64,000 nt of DNA, taken from the NCBI GenBank assembly GCA_900155415.1, contig LT700187.1, forward strand, positions 1,054,001 to 1,118,000, in the 5' to 3' direction. The notes beneath the pieces were generated by a model that had not been told where the DNA came from, made no database searches, and saw only the letters and a program-made list of their open reading frames with translations. The position numbers and the translations under genes were made by a program. This DNA is from Christensenella massiliensis (lineage in GTDB: Bacteria > Bacillota > Clostridia > Christensenellales > Christensenellaceae). Positions 8,321-17,939 of the stretch are shown one piece after another. Numbering within the stretch: the first letter of the stretch is position 1; each line of letters begins with the position of its first letter.

Positions 8321-9709
8321 CTATCCGATGACATAAACGGTAACGTTTCGTTTTCGTCCAAAAGCGTTGCATACATCGTCGTTCGGCTGCTCACCCATAT
8401 AGATATCGATCACATTTCCGCCCATACCGCCGCGGTCCTCCACGACGTATTCTCCGTAGCCCTCGATATAGATGCGCGTTCCAAGCGGGAGGAAATTGCA
8501 CGCGACTGTCCGGCCCGCCGTGGGATAGATCCCCATAGATGTTGTGCTGCCGCTGTTGCAGTACGAGCAGTAGGCGGTAAGCTGTACCTTCATGCCCTTG
8601 CTCCCGTTGAGATCGGAGTCAGACGAACCGCCCGACGAAGAACTGCCGGAGCTGCCCGAAGAGCTGCTTCCCTTGTTGGAACTGCCGGAGCTGCCCTTGC
8701 CCTTAGAGCCGGAATTCTTTTTGGGAGTTTCCTCCGGCTCCGGTTCTACATACGTGCCGATCGCCATGACCTGATCGACAGGCGCCTGGATCACTTCCTC
8801 CGACACCGCCTCCTGCGAGATGAGCACGCCGTTCTTATAAAGCTGCTTATAGGTGATACGCTTTATGCCCTCCTGACCCTCCTGTACGATCTGGTGCTTG
8901 CCCTTTTCAAGCTCAGGGTCCTCTTTCGTCGTATTATCGAACGGAATAGACTGATCCTCTGTCGTTTCCTGCGTCGTTACCACGATATGGTCGATCACCA
9001 TGCCGGAACGGACGATGGTGTCTGAGGACGGATATACCTCGTCGTCCGGCGCAGGGGAGATGCCCGCCATGTCGAGCGCATCCTGCACGGTATGCCCGGC
9101 CACGATGCTTATCTGTGTCTCCGCTCCATTGCTTTTTACGGTGACGGGCACAGCGCGGTAGATGGTAATGGTCTGCCCCTCATAAATTGGAGCGGAAAGG
9201 TCTGTGGAAACGACGTCCTCCTCTCCGAGCTCGACCGCATTGTCGGTCAAAAATTCACCGACCGTCTGGGCAGTGGTCTCGCATTCAAGCTCCCGGCCGT
9301 TGTCGATCAGCGTGATCGGCACCCCCGGCTTTGCAAATGTCGTCTGTACGGTAATGAGCGATACCGCGACGACGGCGATACACACGAGTGATGTGGTCCG
9401 CAGGAGCTTATCGTGGAAAAAGCTGTTTTTACTCTGCCGCGGCTGCTGTGTGCGCAGCACTCTTCCGCTTCCTGCGGCCGGCGCGCCGCTCTGCTGTTTT
9501 ACCGGAGCCGTATTGAATGGCTTCCGGCGGAGTCTGCTGAAAAACGTTCCTGCCGGTTTTCCGGCCGGAGGGCGGCGGCGTTCCTTCCGCGGGAGCGGCG
9601 GCAGATCGTCCGGCGCAGAGCGCCGGCTTCCCGTATACAAGATCCCTTTATATTTTGTTTCCGGATGGACCGAAAGGTCGATATCCTTTTTCCGTCTTCC
9701 AAAAGGCAT
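8321..9709 (-). CDS. YabE-like cell-wall protein with G5 and 3D domains
   Basis: About 462 residues. A longer frame upstream exists, but GGAGG sits before the ATG at 9709 and the extra part would run into the PBP promoter. The order is a basic Arg/Pro-rich cytoplasmic N-terminus, one membrane anchor (TSLVCIAVVAVSLITV), two DUF348 ubiquitin-like repeats, a G5 domain, a long Ser/Gly linker, and a C-terminal 3D domain (QLTAYC...DRGGMGGNVIDIYM) with the three Asp of the lytic fold. Family knowledge: YabE/Sps proteins cleave peptidoglycan during stationary phase or spore revival. It is divergent from the PBP gene. Confidence 0.88.
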   Translation of the reverse strand: MPFGRRKKDIDLSVHPETKYKGILYTGSRRSAPDDLPPLPRKERRRPPAGKPAGTFFSRLRRKPFNTAPVKQQSGAPAAGSGRVLRTQQPRQSKNSFFHDKLLRTTSLVCIAVVAVSLITVQTTFAKPGVPITLIDNGRELECETTAQTVGEFLTDNAVELGEEDVVSTDLSAPIYEGQTITIYRAVPVTVKSNGAETQISIVAGHTVQDALDMAGISPAPDDEVYPSSDTIVRSGMVIDHIVVTTQETTEDQSIPFDNTTKEDPELEKGKHQIVQEGQEGIKRITYKQLYKNGVLISQEAVSEEVIQAPVDQVMAIGTYVEPEPEETPKKNSGSKGKGSSGSSNKGSSSSGSSGSSSSGGSSDSDLNGSKGMKVQLTAYCSYCNSGSTTSMGIYPTAGRTVACNFLPLGTRIYIEGYGEYVVEDRGGMGGNVIDIYMGEQPNDDVCNAFGRKRNVTVYVIG

Positions 9710-9866
9710 GTATTTCCTCCGTCTTTTTGCGGGCCTGCCCGCAAAATGTATGGGTATTATACTCCAAAACAGGCGGGAAGTCAAACCGGGCGAAAGGCCG
9801 TCCGTCCGCATTTTCAGGAGAAACGGCGGATTTGCAGGGCATAGATATGAATAAAACGTAACGTTT

Positions 9867-9895
9867 TTGCAATCAAAGCGAAAGAATAGTATAAT
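9867..9895 (+). promoter_or_regulatory. Promoter of the PBP gene
   Basis: TTGCAA, 17 bases, TATAAT, ending 55 bases before the PBP start codon. Confidence 0.65.
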
Positions 9896-9950
9896 GATAC
9901 AAAGCCGCGCGGCGGCTGCGCAAACACTTAAGCAGGAATAAAGGAAACCT

Positions 9951-12122
9951 ATGAAGAAAAGAATTCTGATCTGTATCGTGGCGGTCCTCTTTCTGGCGGC
10001 GTCCACGGCCGGCTTCTTTACCGGATGCTCGTCTTTTACGGAAAGCGCGGACAGCGTGGGAAACACATTTGTGAACAAGCTCGTGTCGCGGGACTATTCC
10101 GGCGCGTTCGATTACGTCTATGTGCTGACCTCCGATGTAAACACGCGGGACGAATTCGTAGCGCGGTTCACGAACATCTACGACGCGCTTGAGATATCCG
10201 ACATCAAGCTCGTGTCGCGCAGCGTAGAGCCGGTGTCGGAAGACGAGTATAAGCTCAGCTATACGCTTGCGCTGACCAGCAAGCTCCTCGGCGTACTTAC
10301 CTACGATTATTCGGCAGACATCGTTTCCGGCCCGCAGGGCTATACGGTTCTGTATACGCCCAGCCTGATCCTGCCGCAGCTCGAGGAGGGAGACCGTGTG
10401 CGCACCACCACGCAGGAGGGGCAGCGCGGCGAAATCTTCTCCGCGGACGGCGCAGTGCTCGCCAAAAACGATTACGCGGAAAGCATTTATATCGACCTTG
10501 AAAAGGGGCCGGACATCGAAGAGGTCAAGGCGTTCCTCGCGCAGAATTTCGGCGCGGACGCAGAGACGGTGCAGAAAAAATACGACAATGCAGTGGAAAA
10601 GGGCTATCCGCTCGAGGTGCTGCTCACCTATCCGAGGGGCACGCTCACAGAGGAGCAAAAAGAGTCCGTACAAACTGTGAACGGGCTCGGCTTCGACGAT
10701 TCGCGGCTCACACCCACGCGGTATTATCCGCTGAAAGACGATGCGGCACATATCATCGGTTATCTTGGCTCGCCGTCGGAAGAGCAGCTTGCGGAAAATG
10801 AGGAGCTGACGGAATATTCCACGGTGGGCAAGTCCGGCCTTGAACTGCAATATGAGGATATCCTGCGCGGCAGCGACGGGCGCATCATCTATATCGAGGA
10901 TGAAAAGGGCAATCTGAAGGAGGTGCTGTTCGAGGACGCGAAGACCGACGGGCAGAACATCGAGCTTTCCATCAATTCGCGGACGCAGGAGCGCGCCTAT
11001 ACGCTCATGGCGTCCAACCTTGTGGACGGGCAGAGCGGCACGGTGATCGTTATGGACTATACGACGGGCGCGGTGGAGGCGATGGTCTCCTATCCGTCCT
11101 TTGACAATAACCTGTTCAATTTCCCGCTGGACGAAGCGACGTGGAACTATTATAACGACGACGAGGACCACCCGCTCATCAACCGCGCGACGCAGTCGGC
11201 CTATATGCCCGGCTCGTCCTTTAAGCCGTTTTCTTCCGTTCCGGCAATCGAAGCGGGACTGCTGGACGAAAGCTCCGTGCCGCCTATCCAGAAAAAATCG
11301 CCCCATTCGGCGGGCAACGACAGCGGCTCCTACAGCTGGACGCCGGATATCGAGGGCTGGCATTCTGGCTCGATCTATTCCAAAACGGTCGCGGATACGC
11401 CATATACCTATGAGATGGCGATGAAATCGTCGGATAACATCTTTTTTGCCTACTATGCGCTCCAAACGGGAGTAGAGCCCTTCAAATCCTATCTGGAGCA
11501 GATCGGCATCGGCGAAGCGCCCTCCTTTGAGCTTCCGGTCGCTTCGTCCAGCATGCTCAGCCAGTCCGAAGACGAGGTGGACTGGCTCGACTGGCTGGCG
11601 CGCACGGGCTACGGAACGGGCGAGCTCGTCATCACACCGCTCCAGCTCGCCTGCCTGTATACGGCGATCGAGAACAATGGAACGATGATGAATCCCACGA
11701 TCGTAAACCGGATATTCACCATAGACGAAGAGGAAAATGAAACGGCAGTCAGCCAAACGGAGCCGTCCGCCTACCGGGAAAACACGATGAGCGAAAAAGC
11801 GATCAGCATCATAAAGCCCGCCCTGAAGCGCGTTATGGTGGACGGAACCGGCTATGAGGCGCGTTTAGGGGATATGCAGGTCCTTGGCAAGACGGGAACG
11901 GCGCAGGTCGGCGCGAACAATTCCCGCGAGGTCAACTGGATCATCGCCTTAAACGAGGAGGACGGCAAGCTGTACCTTGTGGTCGTAGAAACGGATACGG
12001 ACGAGGGAACGGAACCGAAAACGGCGATATTGCGAGGGCTCGTGAAGCAGGAGGACTATTCTGTGGCGCTCAATGCAAGCAGCGGAGCCGCGGATGGGGA
12101 CGGCGCGGGAAGCGGAGAATAA
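9951..12122 (+). CDS. Lipoprotein-type class B penicillin-binding protein
   Basis: 723 residues. The N-terminal signal ends in a lipobox (FFTGC, Cys26), so the protein is likely lipid-anchored outside the membrane. An NTF2-like MecA_N domain (about 30-145) precedes the PBP dimerisation region and the transpeptidase domain. Active-site motifs are SSFK (S422-K425), SDN (494-496) and KTGTA (K647-G649). This layout matches PBP3/MecA-like D,D-transpeptidases that crosslink peptidoglycan. The C-terminus is rich in Gly/Asp/Ala. AAGGAA precedes the start, and a consensus promoter lies upstream. Beta-lactam susceptibility cannot be judged from sequence alone. Confidence 0.9.
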   Translation: MKKRILICIVAVLFLAASTAGFFTGCSSFTESADSVGNTFVNKLVSRDYSGAFDYVYVLTSDVNTRDEFVARFTNIYDALEISDIKLVSRSVEPVSEDEYKLSYTLALTSKLLGVLTYDYSADIVSGPQGYTVLYTPSLILPQLEEGDRVRTTTQEGQRGEIFSADGAVLAKNDYAESIYIDLEKGPDIEEVKAFLAQNFGADAETVQKKYDNAVEKGYPLEVLLTYPRGTLTEEQKESVQTVNGLGFDDSRLTPTRYYPLKDDAAHIIGYLGSPSEEQLAENEELTEYSTVGKSGLELQYEDILRGSDGRIIYIEDEKGNLKEVLFEDAKTDGQNIELSINSRTQERAYTLMASNLVDGQSGTVIVMDYTTGAVEAMVSYPSFDNNLFNFPLDEATWNYYNDDEDHPLINRATQSAYMPGSSFKPFSSVPAIEAGLLDESSVPPIQKKSPHSAGNDSGSYSWTPDIEGWHSGSIYSKTVADTPYTYEMAMKSSDNIFFAYYALQTGVEPFKSYLEQIGIGEAPSFELPVASSSMLSQSEDEVDWLDWLARTGYGTGELVITPLQLACLYTAIENNGTMMNPTIVNRIFTIDEEENETAVSQTEPSAYRENTMSEKAISIIKPALKRVMVDGTGYEARLGDMQVLGKTGTAQVGANNSREVNWIIALNEEDGKLYLVVVETDTDEGTEPKTAILRGLVKQEDYSVALNASSGAADGDGAGSGE

Positions 12123-12160
12123 AGCGAAGACTGTTTTTATAGCATTGGATGTAAAAAAGG

Positions 12161-12190
12161 GCGGACCGGCAATAGGCAGGTCCGCTTTTT
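12161..12190 (+). terminator. Terminator after the PBP gene
   Basis: A 7-bp stem (GCGGACC / GGTCCGC) with an 11-base loop, followed by five T. Confidence 0.75.
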
Positions 12191-12347
12191 GCATTGCAAA
12201 AAATTTAAAAAAATAAAACCTTTCGCCCTGAACGCCTGTCTTATAGACAGAAACCAAAATGGAAGCCGAAGAACCGTTCAAAAGCCCGGTGGAAAAGCCG
12301 GAGACAAGAGCGCGCCGACGGCTTCGGAAAGAGAAAGGAAAAAAGAA

Positions 12348-13076
12348 ATGAAACCTATCAGAAACTTTATCGCCCGTCATAAAAAAGCCGTGCTCTTCAC
12401 CACTGTCCTCGTAGCCGCCATAGCAGTTGGACTCTGTTTCACGGCACAGCCGATACCGTCCCCAACGGCGCGGGCCGCCGGGGACGTGCAGCAGGCCGGG
12501 GAACAAACGGAAAAGCTGCACACGGCTGCACAGGAATCGGCAGCCGGAGGAAAGGAGCCTGCCTCCGCCGCTTCCACGGCCCCGGCCGGATCCCAAGCGG
12601 TCTCCGCAGGGGAGGACGGGGCAGTATCAACGGAGCCGGAAGAGGCGTCTGCGGAGCCGACGGAGGAAAACGGAGAAAATACGCCTTCTTCCGCCTCCGG
12701 AAAGGGAGATGAAACAGCGCGATCTCCGGAAGAGCCCGCCCATACGCATAGCTGGCAGCCTCATACTGCACAAAGATGGGTCCCCGAGCTCGTGACCGTT
12801 GTAGACACTCCCGAGCAGACGATATACGGTGCACAGCTCTATACGGAAAATGCAGACGGCACATGGACGAGCAACGGAGAGACCTATTGGTTTGAAAACG
12901 GCTTTACAATGGAGGATTTCAAGGCCCTGCTTGTGGATAAGATGAAAAACGAAGGGTATATCGGGAATTATGTGAACCGCACCAAAACGGTTCCGGCCGT
13001 AACACACGAGGAAGACAGAGGGCATTACGAGAGCTATACTGATTTCTACTTCTGCTCCTGCGGCGCAGTAAAATAA
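12348..13076 (+). CDS. Secreted or membrane-anchored Cys/His-motif protein, unknown function
   Basis: 242 residues from the ATG at 12348 (AAAGGA upstream); a longer frame from 12189 lacks a site. There is a membrane segment near residues 15-35, then about 100 low-complexity residues rich in Ala, Glu, Ser, Thr and Pro, as in cell-wall spacers. The C-terminal 100 residues start with HTHSW, contain a Tyr/Trp-rich core and end in FYFCSCG. Similar His-Trp / Cys-x-Cys tails occur repeatedly in clostridial surface proteins, possibly as metal sites (inference). No catalytic motif is recognised. Confidence 0.65.
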   Translation: MKPIRNFIARHKKAVLFTTVLVAAIAVGLCFTAQPIPSPTARAAGDVQQAGEQTEKLHTAAQESAAGGKEPASAASTAPAGSQAVSAGEDGAVSTEPEEASAEPTEENGENTPSSASGKGDETARSPEEPAHTHSWQPHTAQRWVPELVTVVDTPEQTIYGAQLYTENADGTWTSNGETYWFENGFTMEDFKALLVDKMKNEGYIGNYVNRTKTVPAVTHEEDRGHYESYTDFYFCSCGAVK

Positions 13077-13104
13077 AAAGGCATTTCCCATGGAAATACC
13101 TTTT
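13076..13104 (+). terminator. Terminator after the secreted protein gene
   Basis: A hairpin AAAAGGCATTTCC / GGAAATACCTTTT with one mismatch. It ends in T on the plus strand and can also serve the opposing gene. Confidence 0.7.
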
Positions 13105-13125
13105 GCAGGGCCGTTGCTGCACGCT

Positions 13126-13644
13126 TTATTCGTGCAGCGTGAACAGCCACGCACATGCGCACGAATCGTCCGTCACGTCGGGGTAACAGCTCACACATTC
13201 ACAGGTGAAGCGTTCGTCGATGACGCGCGCAAAGCCGGAATATTCAATTTCGCCGACGGGCTTGCAGGGGTGCAGCTCCATGCCCTTGCGGCTGCGGGCG
13301 TTCTGCACGCGGCAGGCCGTCATACGGAATAAAAGCGTGTTCCCCTCCGTAATGCACTCATATTCGTTGATATTCGCATAAAACCGGAACGACAGAGCCT
13401 TTTTCAGTCCCTCGATCCCGGCATGCTCGGGCAGGCCGAGAAATTCCTTCAGCCTGCGCGCCTCGATAACGGTGAACCGTTCCCATGCGCGCGCGTCGTG
13501 CAGCATAGCCTCGTCCATCCCAAATTTCTGCTCGACGGATTGGAACCATACGCCGTCCAGCGCCAGCCAGTTTTTGGAATACAGGCCGATGAGCCGGATC
13601 AGCTCTTCCTTGGAAAGCGCCTCGAGCGCTTCATTTTGCTTCAT
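13126..13644 (-). CDS. DUF6125-like protein
   Basis: 172 residues from the ATG at 13644 (AAGGAAG upstream). The N-terminal part is helical, with a WFQSVEQKFG stretch. The C-terminal part carries conserved-looking cysteines: CRVQNARSRKG, HPCKPVG, CECVSCYPD and DSCACAWLF. This arrangement matches the uncharacterised DUF6125 family as I recall it, some of whose members are annotated near L-2-amino-thiazoline-4-carboxylate hydrolase-like proteins. The cysteines suggest metal or thiol chemistry, but no reaction is known. It is transcribed alone after the serA cluster on the same strand. Confidence 0.6.
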   Translation of the reverse strand: MKQNEALEALSKEELIRLIGLYSKNWLALDGVWFQSVEQKFGMDEAMLHDARAWERFTVIEARRLKEFLGLPEHAGIEGLKKALSFRFYANINEYECITEGNTLLFRMTACRVQNARSRKGMELHPCKPVGEIEYSGFARVIDERFTCECVSCYPDVTDDSCACAWLFTLHE

Positions 13645-13744
13645 AAGGCTTCCTTTCTTTCGCAATAAAAAGACGGCGGGCACGGAAATCCCCGGCGATG
13701 TGGTGCCGGGAAAGACCTAAGCCGCGCCGCCCTTGTTTCGGTGG

Positions 13745-13954
13745 TCAGTATTTCCTGCTCCGCTTGAATGCCTTGGCAAACAGGATGAATACAGTAAACT
13801 GCGCTGCGCACGCCGCGACGGCAAAAATGCGGACGCCCCACTGCGCCTCCGTGCCCATGTCCGGCGCCTTCAGACTGTAAAACAGGAGAGAAATCGCTGT
13901 GACGAGCACAACGCTCGTGATGATGAGCGCAACGCCCCACTTCTTTTCATTCAT
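13745..13954 (-). CDS. Small two-helix membrane protein
   Basis: 69 residues with two hydrophobic segments (about 8-27 and 40-62) and a basic C-terminus (KAFKRSRKY). Its ATG lies one base after the serA TGA, so it is probably translated by coupling and belongs to the serC-serA operon. No family is recognised. The tight coupling and a clean Lys-rich N-terminus (MNEKKWG) support it being real. Confidence 0.6.
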   Translation of the reverse strand: MNEKKWGVALIITSVVLVTAISLLFYSLKAPDMGTEAQWGVRIFAVAACAAQFTVFILFAKAFKRSRKY

Positions 13955-13955
13955 A

Positions 13956-15119
13956 TCAGATCACGCGCACCTTGACGATGCCGTCGATCGCGCGGATCTC
14001 GGAGAGCGCCTCGTCTGTGATATCGTGGTCGAGGTTCAGCACCGTATAGGCGATATCCCCGCGGGATTTGTTCGCCATATCTGCGATATTGAGGCCATAT
14101 TTGGCGACGGTATTCGTGATTTGGCCCACCATGTTCGGCAGGTTCCTGTGAATGATCGTCACGCGCACCGCGTCAGACGGCGGAACGATGCATTCCGGCA
14201 TATTGACGGAATTGACGATCGTGCCCGTCTCAAAGAAATCACGCAGCTGCTTTGCCGCCATCACCGCACAGTTTTCCTCGCTCTCCGGCGTGGAAGCGCC
14301 GAGGTGCGGGATCGCAAGGATATTCGGATGGCACAGCATGTCGTCGTCCGGGAAATCCGTCACATATTTTTTCACCTTTCCGCTCTCCATCGCGTCGAAC
14401 AGGGAGGTGGTCTTCACGAGCCCTCCGCGCGCGAAGTTGAGGACGATCACGCCGTCCTTCATTTTGGAAAACTCGGGCGTGCTCAAAAAGCCCTTCGTTT
14501 TTTCATTCTGCGGAATGTGCAGCGTGATGAAGTCCGATTTTTCCAGAAGCTCGTCCAGCTTTTCCGCCTTGTGCGTATACATGGAGATAGACCACGCACG
14601 GTCAACGGACAGGAACGGGTCGTAGCCGATGACGTTCATACCGATGGCCGATGCCGCGTTTGCAACCATGATACCGATCGCGCCGAGACCGATCACGCCG
14701 AGCGTCTTTCCCTTGACCTCGCCGCCCACAAACTGGCCCTTGCCCTTTTCCACAAGCGCGGGAACGCCCTCCTGTCCTTTCAGCGTTTTTGCCCAGTCGT
14801 ATGCCTCGGGCAGATTGCGCGAGGCGGAGATCATCGCGCCGATCACGAGCTCTTTCACGCCGTTTGCGTTCGCGCCCGGCGTATTGAACACGACGATGCC
14901 CTTTTCGGTGCATTTATCGATCGGGATATTGTTGGTGCCCGCGCCGGCCCGCGCAATGGCGACCGTGTTTTCCGCAAAATCCATTTCATGGCAGCTTGCG
15001 CTGCGCACGATGAACGCGTCGCTGTCGTCCTCCAAATGGGAAGACACGTTATAGTTTTCCTTCGGCAGGTAATCGTAGATCACCGGGGATATTTTATTCA
15101 GCTTTTTGATCGTATGCAT
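13956..15119 (-). CDS. serA: D-3-phosphoglycerate dehydrogenase
   Basis: 387 residues from the ATG at 15119 (AAGGAG, 7 bases). It oxidises 3-phosphoglycerate with NAD+, the first step of serine synthesis. The NAD motif is GLGAIG (145-150), the catalytic Arg lies in FARGG (R231), the His in PHLGAS (H272), and a C-terminal ACT domain (about 318-387) may sense serine. This is the short form without the intervening ASB domain. The gene lies downstream of serC on the same strand. Confidence 0.95.
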   Translation of the reverse strand: MHTIKKLNKISPVIYDYLPKENYNVSSHLEDDSDAFIVRSASCHEMDFAENTVAIARAGAGTNNIPIDKCTEKGIVVFNTPGANANGVKELVIGAMISASRNLPEAYDWAKTLKGQEGVPALVEKGKGQFVGGEVKGKTLGVIGLGAIGIMVANAASAIGMNVIGYDPFLSVDRAWSISMYTHKAEKLDELLEKSDFITLHIPQNEKTKGFLSTPEFSKMKDGVIVLNFARGGLVKTTSLFDAMESGKVKKYVTDFPDDDMLCHPNILAIPHLGASTPESEENCAVMAAKQLRDFFETGTIVNSVNMPECIVPPSDAVRVTIIHRNLPNMVGQITNTVAKYGLNIADMANKSRGDIAYTVLNLDHDITDEALSEIRAIDGIVKVRVI

Positions 15120-15195
15120 TCCAAAACTCCTTACGCTTTTCCATAATGATGGATCGAGAAACGGAGCGCCGTGCGGCATTCCGCAGTCCGGTCCC

Positions 15196-16281
15196 TTATT
15201 TGTGCTTCGCCTCAAATTCAGCCATGAAAGCGATCAGGCTGCGCACGCCGTCCATGGGCATCGCGTTATAGATGCTCGCGCGCATGCCGCCCACGCTGCG
15301 GTGGCCTTTCAGGTTCACAAGACCCGCTTTTTTCGCTTCGGCAACGAATTCCTTGTCGAGCTCCGCGTCGCCCGTTACGAACGGAACGTTCATCATAGAA
15401 CGGTCCGCGCCGGAAACCGTCGCGCGGAACAGGCTTGAATTGTCGAGAAATTCATACAGCATAGCGGCCTTTTCCTTATTGATCTTTTCCATTTCGGCTA
15501 CGCCGCCCAGCTTTTTCAGATTCTTGAATACAAGGCCCGCGATATAGATGGCGTAGGTCGGAGGCGTGTTGAACATCGAACCGTTATCCGCATGCGTCTT
15601 ATAGCGCAGCATGGTCGGGATATCCTCCGGCGCGTTTTCCACAAGGTCCTTGCGCACGATGACGATGGTCACGCCCGCCGGGCCGATGTTTTTCTGCGCG
15701 CCCGCATAAATGAGGGCATAGTCCGAAACGTTGAACACCTCGGACAGGATACAGGAGGACATATCCGAAACGAGGGGAAGCCCGCCCACGGGGGGAAGCT
15801 TCGTATATTTTGTTCCGTAGATCGTGTTGTTGGAAGTGATGTGTACATAATCCGCGTCCGGCGTGAACATATCTGCGGACAGCTCCGGAATATAGGAGAA
15901 CGTCTTGTCCTCCGACGACGCGACGACGTTCACCTCGCCGAACTTTTTCGCCTCGGCGATCGCCTTTTTCGACCATTGCCCCGTGTTGACCGCATGGATC
16001 TTTTTATATTTTGTCATCAGATTCATAGGGACCATGCAGAACTGCATAGACGCGCCGCCCTGCAGGAATAATACATCGTAGCTGTCCGGGATATTGAGCA
16101 GCTCGCGCAGGTCGGCCTCCGCTGTGTCGATGATATCCTGATATTCCGCGCTGCGGTGGCTCATTTCCATCACGTTCATGCCGCTTGCGCCATAGGAAAT
16201 GAAATCCTTCTGCGCTTGCTTCAGAACCTCGATGGGCAGGCACGCCGGGCCGGCCGAGAAGTTGTACACTCTTTCTTCCAT
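15196..16281 (-). CDS. serC: Phosphoserine aminotransferase
   Basis: 361 residues from the ATG at 16281, preceded by AGGAGG. It is a PLP-dependent class V aminotransferase converting 3-phosphohydroxypyruvate and glutamate to O-phosphoserine. The N-terminal block VYNFSAGPACLP and the PLP-Lys motif GAQKNIGPAG (K197) are diagnostic. With serA 76 bases downstream it forms a serine operon; the serB phosphatase is not in the window. A consensus sigma-A promoter is 85 bases upstream. Confidence 0.96.
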   Translation of the reverse strand: MEERVYNFSAGPACLPIEVLKQAQKDFISYGASGMNVMEMSHRSAEYQDIIDTAEADLRELLNIPDSYDVLFLQGGASMQFCMVPMNLMTKYKKIHAVNTGQWSKKAIAEAKKFGEVNVVASSEDKTFSYIPELSADMFTPDADYVHITSNNTIYGTKYTKLPPVGGLPLVSDMSSCILSEVFNVSDYALIYAGAQKNIGPAGVTIVIVRKDLVENAPEDIPTMLRYKTHADNGSMFNTPPTYAIYIAGLVFKNLKKLGGVAEMEKINKEKAAMLYEFLDNSSLFRATVSGADRSMMNVPFVTGDAELDKEFVAEAKKAGLVNLKGHRSVGGMRASIYNAMPMDGVRSLIAFMAEFEAKHK

Positions 16282-16363
16282 GTTGTAAGACCTCCTAAAA
16301 ATTGAAGGACAGGATACGGCGTCCTCATCGGCCGCTCTGCCCAAAATATCGTGGTATAAACCT

Positions 16364-16392
16364 ATTATAATATGGGAAAGTTGCATTTTCAA
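16364..16392 (-). promoter_or_regulatory. Promoter of the serC-serA operon
   Basis: On the minus strand: TTGAAA (16387-16392), 17 bases, TATAAT (16364-16369). Confidence 0.8.
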
Positions 16393-16430
16393 TAAAATTT
16401 GCCGCAGACGCGCGCCCTATAGTTAAAATT

Positions 16431-16460
16431 TTCGCAAACGGACAGCAAATGGTATATAAT
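16431..16460 (+). promoter_or_regulatory. Candidate promoter of rarA
   Basis: TTCGCA, 18 bases, TATAAT; divergent from the serC promoter. Confidence 0.5.
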
Positions 16461-16548
16461 AGGTAAAAGAGAATCAAGGAAGGAGATGCGGCGCCGCCGG
16501 GCGGCTCTTCCGCATGCCGGCCCTGAATATTTCCAAAGGAGTTTGCCA

Positions 16549-17865
16549 GTGGATTTGTTTTCCGGAAATATGGAAAAAAGCGCTCCGCTCGCGGACCGTA
16601 TGCGTCCGCGCAGCCTCGACGAATTTCTGGGGCAGGAGCATATTGTTGGGAAAAACACCCTGCTTCGCCGGGCGATCGAAGCGGATAAGCTTGGCTCGTG
16701 CATTTTCTGGGGCCCGCCCGGGTGCGGGAAGAGCACCCTCGCGGCGATCGTCGCGCATACGACGGGCAGCGATTTTTATAAGCTGAACGCGGTCACGAGC
16801 GGCGTAAAGGACGTGCGCGAGGTGATAGATAAAGCGGAAAACAGCCTGAAGCTATATGGCAGGGAAAGCTTCCTGCTGCTCGACGAGTGCCACCGATGGT
16901 CAAAATCCCAGTCGGACAGCGTGCTCCCCGCCATGGAAAGCGGGGTCATCAAGCTGATCGGCTCCACAACGGAAAATCCGATGGCCGCGATGACGAGCGC
17001 TATCGTTTCGCGCTGCCGCCTGTTCGAGTTTTACGCCCTTGGAAAAGAGGATATCAAAAAAGCCATATTCCGTGCCGTGCAGGATAAGGAGCGCGGATTC
17101 GGAAATATGGACCTTATGGTCGACGAGGCCGCGGCGGAGCACTGGGCGTCCGTCTCAAACGGAGACGTGCGGAGCGCGCTCAATGCGCTCGAGCTTGCGG
17201 TGCTCACCACAAAGCCGGACGCAAAGGGCAGGGTGCATATCACCCTTGAGATCGCAGAGCAGTCCATCCAGCGGCGCGCCGTGCGCATGGACGACAACGA
17301 ATATTATGACATGCTGTCCGCGTTCTGCAAATCCCTGCGCGGAAGCGACAGCGACGCGGCTCTTTTCTGGTTCGCGCGCCTCATTTATGCGGGGGTGGAC
17401 CCGCGCGTGCCCGTGCGGCGTATGATCGCGCACGCCTCGGAGGACGTGGGGCTGGCGAACCCGAGCGTGCTCAACCAGTGCGTGGCAGCCATGCAGGCGC
17501 TTGAGTTCAACGGCATGCCGGAGGCGCGGCTCAATATCGCGCAGGCCATCATCTATCTGTGCGAATCCCCCAAAAGCAACAGCGTGCTCCTCGCGGTGGA
17601 CGCCGCGGCAAAGGCCGCGCGGGAGGCTTCGCGGCAGGACGTGCCCGCCTATCTTCAGGACGCGAATTTCGAGAAAGCCAAGCACGAAAAGAAAAGCAGG
17701 GAGTATAAATACGCGCACGATTACCCGCGCCACTATGTCGAGCAGCAATATCTGCCGGACGAAATGAAAGGCCGGGTGTTCTACCGCCCCTCCATGCAGG
17801 GCTACGAACAGAAGGTGCACGAATACCGCCGGTTCATCGGCAAGGAAAAGAAACGGGAAGAATAA
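16549..17865 (+). CDS. rarA: Replication-associated recombination protein A (MgsA)
   Basis: About 438 residues from a GTG at 16549, chosen because AAAGGAG lies 7 bases before it. An AAA+ ATPase of the clamp-loader clade that acts at stalled forks. Walker A is GPPGCGKS (55-62) and Walker B LLLDECHR (109-115). The sensor block is GSTTENP, and the C-terminal tetramerisation domain (PVRRMIAHASEDVGLAN, then YLPDEMKGRVFY) is complete. The more usual DEIHRFNK after Walker B reads DECHRWSK here. It is a single gene followed by the T-box-ileS unit. Confidence 0.95.
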   Translation: MDLFSGNMEKSAPLADRMRPRSLDEFLGQEHIVGKNTLLRRAIEADKLGSCIFWGPPGCGKSTLAAIVAHTTGSDFYKLNAVTSGVKDVREVIDKAENSLKLYGRESFLLLDECHRWSKSQSDSVLPAMESGVIKLIGSTTENPMAAMTSAIVSRCRLFEFYALGKEDIKKAIFRAVQDKERGFGNMDLMVDEAAAEHWASVSNGDVRSALNALELAVLTTKPDAKGRVHITLEIAEQSIQRRAVRMDDNEYYDMLSAFCKSLRGSDSDAALFWFARLIYAGVDPRVPVRRMIAHASEDVGLANPSVLNQCVAAMQALEFNGMPEARLNIAQAIIYLCESPKSNSVLLAVDAAAKAAREASRQDVPAYLQDANFEKAKHEKKSREYKYAHDYPRHYVEQQYLPDEMKGRVFYRPSMQGYEQKVHEYRRFIGKEKKREE

Positions 17866-17939
17866 AAAGAGGCCGCGGCCATGGCGGGAATGAAAAATAC
17901 GCCGCCCGGCCGAATGCTGTGAGATGCCCGTTTTCCCCC

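Noticed and set aside
9873-11756. 627-codon open frame on the minus strand opposite the PBP gene
   Set aside because: Antisense to an intact PBP with all active-site motifs; composition is shadow-like.
12240-12347. Possible cobalamin or c-di-GMP riboswitch before the secreted protein gene
   Set aside because: A CCGGTG...CCGG stretch hints at pairing, but the B12 box and GEMM core are absent.
13899-15146. 415-codon open frame on the plus strand opposite serA
   Set aside because: Antisense to serA, with no start signal and no domain.
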